Shown here: positions 1-6,318 of the stretch, piece by piece
Numbering within the stretch: position 1 is the first letter of the stretch
Layout of the letters: every line of letters starts with the position of its first letter
Source of the DNA: Natronomonas sp.
GTDB taxonomy: Archaea; Halobacteriota; Halobacteria; Halobacteriales; Haloarculaceae
Direction of reading: 5' to 3'
NCBI GenBank assembly: GCA_007121575.1
Contig: SKKJ01000276.1
Location: 1-6,577, forward strand
Length of the DNA stretch: 6,577 nucleotides
Program-made: the position numbers and the translations under genes
The notes under the pieces: model-generated
Told to the model about the DNA's origin: nothing
What the model saw: the letters and a program-made list of their open reading frames with translations, nothing else
The model's database searches: none

Positions 1-117
1 AACATTCCACCGGGAGAAACGTACGAACACACCTTCGAAGTTCCCGGGCGACACCATAATTATTGCATTCCGCACATCGAAGGCGGGATGGTCGGCGTGA
101 TCGTCGTCACCGAGTAA
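1..117 (+). CDS. Halocyanin/plastocyanin-like blue copper protein, C-terminal fragment
   Basis: Reading frame 1 is open from the window edge to a TAA at 115-117 and encodes the last 38 residues of a protein that begins outside the window. The fragment contains NYCIPHIEGGMVGVIVV, in which Cys22, His25 and Met30 (fragment numbering) give the C-x2-H-x4-M spacing of the type 1 copper site in plastocyanins and halocyanins. The fourth ligand, an N-terminal His, would lie upstream and cannot be seen. The preceding GETYEHTFEVPG stretch and the final hydrophobic VGVIVV strand also fit the closing strands of a cupredoxin barrel. Haloarchaeal members are usually membrane-anchored or exported one-electron carriers; the anchor is not visible here. 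The family call is secure from the ligand pattern, but the specific partner is unknown. A stretch of 96 bases containing a new promoter separates it from secF, so it is probably not in that operon. Confidence 0.85.
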   Translation, partial: NIPPGETYEHTFEVPGRHHNYCIPHIEGGMVGVIVVTE

Positions 118-181
118 GCGTACTTCGTCGACGCGGAATCCGACCGAACCGGACGCGACCTTTTCGACGAACGAACGACAA

Positions 182-191
182 CCCTTATTCG
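182..191 (+). promoter_or_regulatory. Probable TATA-like promoter box of secFD
   Basis: The sequence CCCTTATTCG is AT-rich in its centre and lies about 27-29 bases before the secF ATG at 214. That spacing puts the expected transcription start at or next to the start codon, giving a leaderless mRNA as is common in haloarchaea. The six-G run at 207-212 sits one base from the ATG, too close to act as a normal ribosome binding site. The call rests on position and similarity to other boxes in this window. The rest of the 118-213 gap shows no gene; a short TTTT at 164-167 could be a weak terminator for the copper protein gene but is not convincing. Confidence 0.5.
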
Positions 192-213
192 CAGGGGATT
201 CGCATCGGGGGGC

Positions 214-1071
214 ATGGACGCGTCGGTACCGAAAGTTGACTACACGGAGTACACCAACAGACAGTTGGTGGTTATCCCACTCGGGCTGTTGGCGGTTGCT
301 CTCGGTATTCTCGCCGTTGCGACCGTGGTGACCGGGACACCGGTCGCGCTCGGCATCGAGTTCACTGGTGGGACCGAAATGCAGGTCGTCACCACGGACT
401 CGCCGGCTGAAATCGAAGCGACCTTCGACGGGGAGGTCCAGTCGATCACACCGATCGCCGGACAGGCAAACACGTATCAGCTGACGTTTCAAGCGGACGA
501 TGCTGATCCGATAATCGAACAGGCTGAAGCGGCCGATTACGAGATCGAATCGGTCGGGGAGCGCTCCGCCAGCTTCGCGGCAGATTCCCAGCGACAGGCG
601 CTGCTCGGTCTGGCGATCGCGTTCGCCGGAATGGCGTTACTCGTCGCGCTGATGTTCCGAACGTTCGTGCCGTCGCTCGCGGTCATCGCATCAGCGTTTT
701 CGGATATCATGATCCCGCTCGCGCTGATGCGGCTTTTCAATATCGAGCTGACGCTCGGGACCGTCGCGGCACTGTTGATGCTTATCGGATACTCCGTCGA
801 CTCGGACCTGCTGTTGAACAACCACATCCTTCGACGGCACGGTGACTTTTATACGTCGACGTTCCGCGCGATGCGGACTGGTGTCACGATGACGGTCACA
901 TCGATCGCGGCGATGGTCGTCATGACGGTCGTGGCGTATCTACTCGGTATTCCGCTACTGCCGGATGTCGGATTGATCTTGGTCTTCGGTTTGCTTGCCG
1001 ATCTGATGAACACGTATCTGCTCAACGTGAGCTTACTTCGATACTATAAATACGAGGGGATCGCGAAATGA
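214..1071 (+). CDS. secF: Protein translocase subunit SecF
   Basis: This encodes 285 residues, close to the usual archaeal SecF length. SecF and SecD form an RND-type membrane complex that helps move proteins through the SecYE channel and release them outside. A first membrane helix at about 18-40 is followed by GIEFTGGTEM (47-56), the conserved glycine motif that opens the exported P1 domain. A soluble exported domain runs to about 125, and five further helices lie at roughly 129-147, 152-173, 178-199, 225-247 and 250-272. The motif IGYSVDSDLLLNNHI (191-205) is the SecF helix-4 signature, with Asp196 and Asp198 in the region linked to proton coupling in SecDF. The ATG at 214 is chosen because a TATA-like box lies about 27 bases upstream and the first helix falls at the expected place. 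The stop overlaps the secD start (ATGA), indicating cotranscription and coupled translation. Identification is firm. Confidence 0.96.
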   Translation: MDASVPKVDYTEYTNRQLVVIPLGLLAVALGILAVATVVTGTPVALGIEFTGGTEMQVVTTDSPAEIEATFDGEVQSITPIAGQANTYQLTFQADDADPIIEQAEAADYEIESVGERSASFAADSQRQALLGLAIAFAGMALLVALMFRTFVPSLAVIASAFSDIMIPLALMRLFNIELTLGTVAALLMLIGYSVDSDLLLNNHILRRHGDFYTSTFRAMRTGVTMTVTSIAAMVVMTVVAYLLGIPLLPDVGLILVFGLLADLMNTYLLNVSLLRYYKYEGIAK

Positions 1072-2666
1072 AGCTTCATCTCAAGAAACACTGGCGAATC
1101 TGGCTGCTCGCTTTGTTCATGGTTATGAGTACGGTCGCGCTCTTTGCACCCATTGGTGGTGAAGGTGGTATTTTGGGGCCTGCCGACGACGATGAAAACG
1201 CCGCCGGATCACAGTATACGAATCTGCAGTTCGGTCTCGAACTCTCCGGTGGGACGCAGGTTCGTGCGCCGTTCGTGGGAATGACTGTCTCGGGACTCGA
1301 GTTTGAACCGGACGAGGAATCCGAGATCGAAAGCGTCTTGCAAGAGGAACTCCGGCTGAGTTCCGGTGACGTTCGGGCCGACTTCGAAGAACAGTCCGTC
1401 GAGGTGTTCGACGATAGTGAAGTCGGAAACACGACGAGGGCGGATTTCGCCGCCGCGCTCCGTGCAGCCGGGTTCGATACCACCGAAAGCGACGTTCGAA
1501 TGGGCGTCACCGCGGACACTCGTGCCGGCGTCGAAGACGTTCTCAACGAGCGGCTGAGAGAACGCGGTCTCGGTGGTGGAACTGCGTCTCAAGTGAGCGC
1601 ACCGGGTCAACAGTTCATGGTTGTCGAAGTCCCCGGTGCGAACCGGACGGAAGTCATCAACCTCATCGGTGATCGTGGTCAGGTCGAGATCTGGGCGCTG
1701 TATCCGGGCGAAAATAACACCTACGAGACCCAATCGTTACTCGATCAAAGCGACCTTGCCGACATCGGACAGGCTCAACAACAGGAGGGCGACACGTTCG
1801 TTCCGATTCGCCTGAACGAACAAGCCGGTGCACGATTCGGCGATGCGATGCGTGCGAACGGTTTCGATGAGCAGGGCGGTACACAGTGTGCGTACGACCT
1901 CGAACGGTCGCTCGATGAGAACATGGATGACAATCCGGGCCGGTGTTTGCTGACGGTGCTCGACGGTGAGGTCGTCTTCGCCGCCGGTATCGCCCCCGAT
2001 TTGGCCTCCTCGTTTGCGAGCGGGGCGTTCGATGAAAGCCCGTCGTATCGAACGACCACGACCAGCTTCGAGGACGCTCGCGAACTTGAGATCAACATGC
2101 GAGCCGGTGCGCTCCGGACGGAACTCGACATCGAGAACCGCGGGACGACGTTCTTCCTGTTGCCGAGTCTCGCCGAGCAGTTCAAGCCGCTCTCGCTTTT
2201 GACCGGTGCGACGGCGGTACTTGCTGTCGCGTTTATGGTGTTCTTACGGTACCGGAAACCGGAAGTCGCCGCGCCGATGCTGTTGACCGCGGCTGCCGAA
2301 GTGTATATCCTCCTCGGCTTCGCGGCAGCGGTCGGGTTGCCGCTCGATCTCTCACACATCGCTGGATTCATCGCGGTCATCGGTACCGGGGTCGACGATC
2401 TCGTGATAATCGCCGATGAGATCATGCAACAGGGTGATGTCAGAACCTCAAAGGTGTTCGAATCACGCTTCCGGAAGGCCTTCTGGGTCATCGGGGCCGC
2501 GGCGGCGACCACGATCATCGCGATGTCACCGCTCGCGGTCCTCTCGCTCGGGGATCTCCAAGGGTTCGCCATCGTGACGATCGTCGGTGTGCTCATCGGT
2601 GTGCTCATCACGAGACCGGCGTATGGGGATATCCTCCGGATCCTCGTATTAGGTGACAAGCGCTGA
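1068..2666 (+). CDS. secD: Protein translocase subunit SecD
   Basis: This encodes 532 residues, the larger partner of SecF in the Sec export-assisting complex. It has a first membrane helix at about 11-27, the conserved FGLELSGGTQ motif at 55-64, and a large exported domain to about residue 370 that includes the INMRAGALRTELDI segment (342-355) seen before the membrane part in SecD proteins. Five more helices lie at roughly 374-393, 402-422, 431-450, 470-492 and 497-517. The helix-4 motif IAGFIAVIGTGVDDLVIIAD (431-450) contains Asp443 and Asp444 at the position of the functional SecD aspartate. The start overlaps the secF stop by four bases (ATGA). The only two cysteines, Cys274 and Cys293, both lie in the exported domain and could form a disulfide. 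The acidic run DDDEN after the first helix fits a haloarchaeal exported segment. SecD follows SecF here, the reverse of the usual bacterial order and, as I recall, normal for archaea. Confidence 0.96.
   Translation: MKLHLKKHWRIWLLALFMVMSTVALFAPIGGEGGILGPADDDENAAGSQYTNLQFGLELSGGTQVRAPFVGMTVSGLEFEPDEESEIESVLQEELRLSSGDVRADFEEQSVEVFDDSEVGNTTRADFAAALRAAGFDTTESDVRMGVTADTRAGVEDVLNERLRERGLGGGTASQVSAPGQQFMVVEVPGANRTEVINLIGDRGQVEIWALYPGENNTYETQSLLDQSDLADIGQAQQQEGDTFVPIRLNEQAGARFGDAMRANGFDEQGGTQCAYDLERSLDENMDDNPGRCLLTVLDGEVVFAAGIAPDLASSFASGAFDESPSYRTTTTSFEDARELEINMRAGALRTELDIENRGTTFFLLPSLAEQFKPLSLLTGATAVLAVAFMVFLRYRKPEVAAPMLLTAAAEVYILLGFAAAVGLPLDLSHIAGFIAVIGTGVDDLVIIADEIMQQGDVRTSKVFESRFRKAFWVIGAAAATTIIAMSPLAVLSLGDLQGFAIVTIVGVLIGVLITRPAYGDILRILVLGDKR
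2584..2607 (+). repeat. Two tandem 12-bp copies inside secD
   Basis: The unit TCGGTGTGCTCA occurs twice in direct succession (2584-2595 and 2596-2607), within the last membrane helix of SecD. It encodes a repeated Gly-Val-Leu-Ile pattern. The reading frame is kept, and the hydrophobic repeat is compatible with a membrane helix, so it may be simple local duplication or coincidence of codon choice. Confidence 0.7.
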
Positions 2667-2692
2667 CGGTAGACGTATCTCTGAAAGGTCAC

Positions 2693-2711
2693 GCTTCGAA
2701 GCCCCTTTCGG
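2693..2711 (+). promoter_or_regulatory. Probable promoter of the DUF255 gene (palindromic element plus TATA-like box)
   Basis: The perfect 10-base palindrome GCTTCGAAGC (2693-2702) is followed directly by CCCTTTCGG (2703-2711). The T-rich core lies about 27 bases before the ATG at 2734, so the mRNA is expected to be leaderless. The same arrangement, TTCGAA then CCCT(A/T)(A/T) then CGG, precedes mptA at nearly the same distance. In archaeal terms the TTCGAA part would sit where the TFB-recognition element lies. The core is a poor match to a textbook TATA box, so the call depends on spacing and on the match to mptA. Confidence 0.5.
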
Positions 2712-2733
2712 CGCTGCCGCCGAACCCACTCGT

Positions 2734-4350
2734 ATGACCTTTCGCGACGGCACGCTCGTCGATTGGCACGAGTGGAGTGAAGACGCGTTTGAAGCCGCTC
2801 GGCACGCCGATAAACCGGTGTTGTGTTCGTTGACAGCGCCGTGGTGTGAGTGGTGTGAACGGATGGACGAGCGTTCTTACTCCGATCCGAAGCTCGCGGC
2901 GAACATCGGAGACCGATTCGTCCCGATTCGCGTCGATGTCGATCGACAGCCTCGGATCCGAGAGCGGTACAATATGGGCGGGTTTCCGACGACCGTCTTT
3001 TTGACCCCTGACGGTGAAGTGCTCTCTGGAGCGACGTATCTCGGTCCGGATGGTCTTCGACAAGTGCTCGATAGCGTGGAGTCCGCGTGGGAGACGAACG
3101 GCTCGGCTGCCGGCCGCGTTCCCCGGTCGGTCGCGAACAACGAGCTCCCTGGAGGGGACGTGTCTGCCGAAATCGAGGCGCATATGGTCGAACAGGTCGC
3201 TGCCGCCTTCGACGAGGAGTTCGGTGGTTGGGGCACCGACGCGAAGTTTCCGCTCCCGAGAACGATCGAGTTCGCGCTCAAACGCGACCGACCTCGTGGG
3301 ACACGAACGCTCGAAGCGGTCCGTACGCACTTACTCGACACTTACGACGGCGGATTCTACCGATTTGCCGAGACACGGAACTGGGGCGAGCCTCATCGCG
3401 AGAAGCTGATCGATGAGAACGCCGCACTGCTCAGGGCCTTCACGAACGGCTATCTGTACACCGGCGATGATTCCTATCGACGAACCGCGGAACGGACGGT
3501 GGAGTACTTAACGACGACTGCGTGGACCGGAACCGCCTTCGCCGCCAGCCAAGCCGCGAGCGACTATTACACGCTCGAGCCGACCGAACGAGAAGCGGCG
3601 ACACCACCGCACGTCGATCAGACCGTACTCGCCGACCGAAACGGGATGGCCGCACAAGCGTTGTTCAATTTCTCCGCCGTCACAGACGACGCCGACGCTG
3701 CTCGATACGCCGAACGCGCGCTCGAATACGTCGTTGAAACGCTCCTCGAGGACGGATCAGTGACCCACTTCGAAGGTGAACGGAGCGAAACCGGATTGTT
3801 GGCAGATCACGCACGCGTGCTTTCGGGACTGACGGCCGCAGCGCAGGTGCAGGGCACAGACGGATGGCTGGAACCTGCTCGGAGAATCGCTGACGGTGCG
3901 ATCGAGCGTCTCGTCGCGGCGAACGGTTCGTTTCTCGACGGAACGCCGACCGGGCCCGGATTGCTGGCTCGGCCGTTATATCCGATCGGGACGAACGCGG
4001 AGATGGCCGATGCACTGTTAGAACTGGACGCACTCACCGGCGAGGATCGATATGGTTCGGCGGCGAGAGACGCGCTTGCCGCCTTTGCTGGTGCGTACGA
4101 CCGAATGGGTGTCGAAGCGGCGGGATATGCGGCCGCCTGTGCACGGGCGCACTACGATCCGCTCGTCGTCCGAACACCGCCCGCTGGGACCGTTCTCCAC
4201 CGGGCGGCGCTTCGGATCGCCGATCACGAGAAGGTCGTCGTCCCCGAAGACCGGGACGATGCCGTTGCCGTCCGCGGGGGCGAAACGAGCGATCCGGCGA
4301 CGACCCCCGATGAGCTCCTTGAGCGGGCTGGTGACGGACCTCTCCCATAA
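2734..4350 (+). CDS. DUF255 thioredoxin-domain protein (YyaL/SSP411-like, short form)
   Basis: This encodes 538 residues from the ATG at 2734. Residues about 10-115 form a thioredoxin-like domain: APWCEWCERM places a CxxC pair at Cys38 and Cys41, and GGFPTTVFL places the cis-proline at Pro85. About residues 145-490 are helical and resemble the six-hairpin glycosidase-like part of DUF255 proteins, with GGFYRF (206-211), WGEPHREK from Trp217 and ENAALLRAF from Glu228 matching the family's 'GGF.RY ... W..PHFEKM ... Q/NA.L' pattern. Canonical members are about 650-750 residues with CHWC; this one is shorter and has CEWC. No signal peptide or membrane helix is visible, so it is probably cytoplasmic. 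The substrate is unknown for the family; a thiol-redox or sugar-related role would be inference. A GTG at 2653 would add 27 residues but overlaps secD and lies upstream of the predicted promoter, so it was not used. Confidence 0.85.
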   Translation: MTFRDGTLVDWHEWSEDAFEAARHADKPVLCSLTAPWCEWCERMDERSYSDPKLAANIGDRFVPIRVDVDRQPRIRERYNMGGFPTTVFLTPDGEVLSGATYLGPDGLRQVLDSVESAWETNGSAAGRVPRSVANNELPGGDVSAEIEAHMVEQVAAAFDEEFGGWGTDAKFPLPRTIEFALKRDRPRGTRTLEAVRTHLLDTYDGGFYRFAETRNWGEPHREKLIDENAALLRAFTNGYLYTGDDSYRRTAERTVEYLTTTAWTGTAFAASQAASDYYTLEPTEREAATPPHVDQTVLADRNGMAAQALFNFSAVTDDADAARYAERALEYVVETLLEDGSVTHFEGERSETGLLADHARVLSGLTAAAQVQGTDGWLEPARRIADGAIERLVAANGSFLDGTPTGPGLLARPLYPIGTNAEMADALLELDALTGEDRYGSAARDALAAFAGAYDRMGVEAAGYAAACARAHYDPLVVRTPPAGTVLHRAALRIADHEKVVVPEDRDDAVAVRGGETSDPATTPDELLERAGDGPLP

Positions 4351-4402
4351 TCACGGACGTCTCACGTACTCAAAAAACAACTTACCCCTTGGCTAAACGT
4401 GC

Positions 4403-4418
4403 GATGTGTTTATACATC
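4403..4418 (+). promoter_or_regulatory. TATA box of the TrmB-type gene inside a perfect inverted repeat
   Basis: TTTATA at 4409-4414 is the best match to a canonical archaeal TATA box in the window and lies about 28 bases before the ATG at 4440, again predicting a leaderless mRNA. It is framed by the perfect 5-base inverted repeat GATGT (4403-4407) and ACATC (4414-4418), with six bases between the arms. A protein bound here would block TBP, so the repeat is a candidate repressor site, most simply for the encoded regulator itself. The repeat is seen directly; its role is inferred. Confidence 0.6.
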
Positions 4419-4420
4419 CC

Positions 4421-4438
4421 GAGTGAGGAATATTACTC
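4421..4438 (+). promoter_or_regulatory. Second inverted repeat between TATA box and TrmB-type start codon
   Basis: GAGT (4421-4424) and ACTC (4435-4438) are inverted arms separated by ten bases, ending just before the ATG and covering the expected transcription start. An overlapping reading is TGAG (4424-4427) with CTCA (4436-4439). Halobacterium TrmB is known to use TACT and GAGTA half-sites with a 7-8 base spacer; these arms use similar letters but in the opposite order, so they are not a direct match. With only four bases per arm it could be chance. Confidence 0.3.
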
Positions 4439-4439
4439 A

Positions 4440-5246
4440 ATGGCGAGTCTCAGAGACCTCGGGCTGTCGGAGTATGAAGCTCGTGCTTATCGATCCCTTC
4501 TGAAAACTGGTCCGACAACAGCGAAAGAGTTGTCTCGCGCCAGTGACGTCCCGATGGGTCGAATATACGACGTGTTGAATAGTATCGAACAGTACAACCT
4601 CGTTCGCTCGCAGTCAGCGTCGCGGCCGAAAAAGTACGTCGCGGTCGAACCGACGACTGCGCTCGATCGCCTGTTGACCGAAAAGAAACGTGAACTCGAC
4701 GAACAGGCCGACCAGTATGAGTCGATCGTCGATGATCTCGCTGGTGAGTTAGAATCCGCAGAGCCGGTCGAGCAAACGTTCTGGACTGCTGCTGTCGGAC
4801 CGGCCGAATCCTCCGATCTCCTCCTCGAGCGTATCTCCGCGACCGACTCACAGCTCGTGATGGTGCTTTCGACGTATACCGAACAGTTTTTCGATATCGA
4901 CGAGGTCGGGACGCTCGTTCTCAATGAACTCATCGAAGCGCTGGAACGCGGCGTCGAGATACGGCTTTTGATGCGGCCCGATCTCGTCCCAGCGCTCCCG
5001 GCATCGATCGGGGAGCGGTATCGCGATTCGTTGATCGAACACGAACGGTTCACCGTCCGGACGAGCGAGAACGTTTCGGGGAGCTTCACGCTTTTAGATG
5101 ACTCCGAAGTCGTCATCGAGGTCGCCCACCCATTGAAAAGCGAAGAGATCTTCGCCATGATCGATCTCAAAGATCAAGAGTTCACGGAAAGCGTCCGCGA
5201 GGAGTTCACGCCTCGTTGGGAGAACGCGGACGAACTGCTGTTATAG
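4440..5246 (+). CDS. TrmB-family transcriptional regulator
   Basis: This encodes 268 residues from the ATG at 4440. Residues about 4-70 are a winged helix-turn-helix of TrmB type: LGLSEYEARAYRSLL (7-21) is the characteristic first helix, DVPMGRIYDVLNSIE (36-50) includes the recognition helix, and RPKKYVAVEPTTAL (62-75) forms the wing and exit strand. A charged helix at about 72-105 is a likely dimerising coiled coil. The C-terminal part (about 110-268) is an alpha/beta effector-like domain with no ligand motif I can name, and it is shorter than the sugar-binding domain of full-length TrmB. The ligand and target genes are therefore unknown. Earlier starts at 4389 (TTG) and 4404 (ATG) exist in frame, but the TATA box at 4409-4414 lies downstream of both and fits a leaderless start at 4440. 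It is 89 bases downstream of the DUF255 gene and convergent with mptA, so it is probably a separate unit. Confidence 0.88.
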   Translation: MASLRDLGLSEYEARAYRSLLKTGPTTAKELSRASDVPMGRIYDVLNSIEQYNLVRSQSASRPKKYVAVEPTTALDRLLTEKKRELDEQADQYESIVDDLAGELESAEPVEQTFWTAAVGPAESSDLLLERISATDSQLVMVLSTYTEQFFDIDEVGTLVLNELIEALERGVEIRLLMRPDLVPALPASIGERYRDSLIEHERFTVRTSENVSGSFTLLDDSEVVIEVAHPLKSEEIFAMIDLKDQEFTESVREEFTPRWENADELLL

Positions 5247-5299
5247 CTTTACGAATTCGACACGATCGCCCGTTCACAGACCGCAAACGTCGGGACCGA

Positions 5300-6232
5300 T
5301 CACTGGTCTCCGACCTCGTTTTTCAACTGTCCGAACTCCGCGATGCGCTCTGCGTGAGCGTTGTGCTGATGGATCGACTCGTCGTTTGATTGCTCCATTC
5401 TGACGATCGCATCGCCCGGGAGGTCCGGATAGGCACTCACGACTCCCTCGGCCATCGCTCGAACGCAGTCTTCGACGAACTTCGCATCGCTGTGGCTCTG
5501 AAACGTCATGTGGTCCTCGTCCGGGCGCTTCGCGAGGTTGTATATCCGTGCGCTCATCGAATCGCGGGCGATATCGATGAGTTGGTGAAGGTCGACGCTG
5601 GGCTGCCCGGTGGTTTCGACGGTCAACGTCGCGTGTCCGCGTTGTGAGTGGCCAGGCTGTGGGACCTCCGCCAAGAACGAATCGATCGTTTCGCGATCGA
5701 CATCGAGTCCTTCGAGCACGTCCCTCGCTCGGGATTCGCTCATTCCCTGCGAACAGGGACACACGGTCATTCCGACGACGTGACAGCCGATTTCTTCTCT
5801 CGTCGTCCCGTCTTCGTGTGCGGTCGCCGAGGCGATGATATCGGCGGTCGCTTGTGTCGGCCGATCGGTCGCCGGTGTCCGCTCGCGAATCACGTATTCG
5901 GCTTCCATCCGAACTTCGGCTCTCGTCGTGTACTCGTGTTTTTCGATGAGCCGTTCGGCGACATCGCCACACACGTCTTCGACGCGGAGGGCGGGCTCGG
6001 AAACGGCCTCTTCGAGCATCTCGTCGACGACCTCCATGTTTCGGCTCATGTCCGCACCCTTTCGCCAGCCGGGAAGATCGACGAACACCTCGAAGTCGGC
6101 CATGAGAACGATCGGTCGATCGCCCTCTCGATGCAGTTTAACGAGCTTTTCGACCCCCGTTACACCGACGCGGTTGAGTCCGACGCTGACATCCGGGCTC
6201 GACGCTTGTACGTCCGGCAGCTGCTGGCTCAT
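5300..6232 (-). CDS. mptA: GTP cyclohydrolase MptA (type IB/FolE2 family, archaeal GTP cyclohydrolase IV)
   Basis: This encodes 310 residues, the usual length for the family. The enzyme is a metal-dependent cytoplasmic GTP cyclohydrolase of the FolE2/COG1469 group. In methanogens it makes 7,8-dihydroneopterin 2',3'-cyclic phosphate for methanopterin. In Haloferax volcanii the homologue has been linked genetically to folate and to the preQ0/archaeosine tRNA modification. Visible family signatures are [17 protein letters not shown] (15-31), the [10 protein letters not shown] segment (154-163) with Cys158 as the likely metal-binding cysteine, [12 protein letters not shown] (194-205), and the C-terminal [11 protein letters not shown] (285-295) with conserved His288 and His290. 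The ATG at 6232 directly precedes the conserved N-terminus and has a promoter-like box about 29 bases upstream. It lies 86 bases downstream of the NAD kinase-like gene on the same strand and converges on the TrmB-type gene across a 53-base gap with no evident terminator hairpin. Identification is firm. Confidence 0.95.
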   Translation of the reverse strand: MSQQLPDVQASSPDVSVGLNRVGVTGVEKLVKLHREGDRPIVLMADFEVFVDLPGWRKGADMSRNMEVVDEMLEEAVSEPALRVEDVCGDVAERLIEKHEYTTRAEVRMEAEYVIRERTPATDRPTQATADIIASATAHEDGTTREEIGCHVVGMTVCPCSQGMSESRARDVLEGLDVDRETIDSFLAEVPQPGHSQRGHATLTVETTGQPSVDLHQLIDIARDSMSARIYNLAKRPDEDHMTFQSHSDAKFVEDCVRAMAEGVVSAYPDLPGDAIVRMEQSNDESIHQHNAHAERIAEFGQLKNEVGDQ

Positions 6233-6256
6233 TGGGTAGATGATACGGCTGGACCG

Positions 6257-6275
6257 CCGTTAGGGCTTTCGAAAG
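6257..6275 (-). promoter_or_regulatory. Probable promoter of mptA (palindromic element plus TATA-like box)
   Basis: Reading the minus strand, the perfect palindrome CTTTCGAAAG (6275-6266) is followed directly by CCCTAACGG (6265-6257). The TAA core lies about 29 bases before the ATG at 6232, which predicts a leaderless or nearly leaderless transcript, and no Shine-Dalgarno sequence is visible before the start. The element matches the one before the DUF255 gene in order and spacing. It suggests mptA can be transcribed on its own even though it lies downstream of the NAD kinase-like gene in the same direction. Confidence 0.55.
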
Positions 6276-6318
6276 GGGCAGTATCGATCGGCCCAACGCC
6301 GGTTCGGTCCCCGTCGAC

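Noticed and set aside
207..212. G-run before secF as a Shine-Dalgarno site
   Set aside because: It ends one base before the ATG, too close for ribosome positioning, and a leaderless start fits the promoter spacing better.
1775..2692. A 305-residue open frame on the minus strand opposite secD
   Set aside because: It lies antisense to the well identified SecD coding region, is rich in Ser/Ala/Arg with no recognisable domain, and has no promoter signal.
2653..2733. GTG start adding 27 residues to the DUF255 protein
   Set aside because: It overlaps the end of secD, the added residues are basic and unlike the rest of the protein, and the predicted promoter lies between it and the ATG at 2734.
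4373..4378. A six-A run as a terminator on the minus strand or promoter element
   Set aside because: No gene is read leftward through here, there is no hairpin, and the TTTATA box further on explains the promoter better.
4389..4439. Upstream TTG (4389) or ATG (4404) starts for the TrmB-type regulator
   Set aside because: Both lie upstream of the TATA box at 4409-4414, and TrmB-type proteins normally begin just before the 'LGLSEYEARAY' helix, as the ATG at 4440 gives.
2653..5246. A functional system formed by SecFD, the thioredoxin-fold protein and the TrmB-type regulator
   Set aside because: Each unit appears to have its own promoter, the thioredoxin-fold protein has no export signal, and the regulator shows no link to either. 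Adjacency alone does not support a joint system.
5247..5299. Bidirectional terminator between the convergent TrmB-type gene and mptA
   Set aside because: The 53-base gap has no convincing hairpin and no T-run longer than three on either strand, so no terminator can be supported although one is expected functionally.
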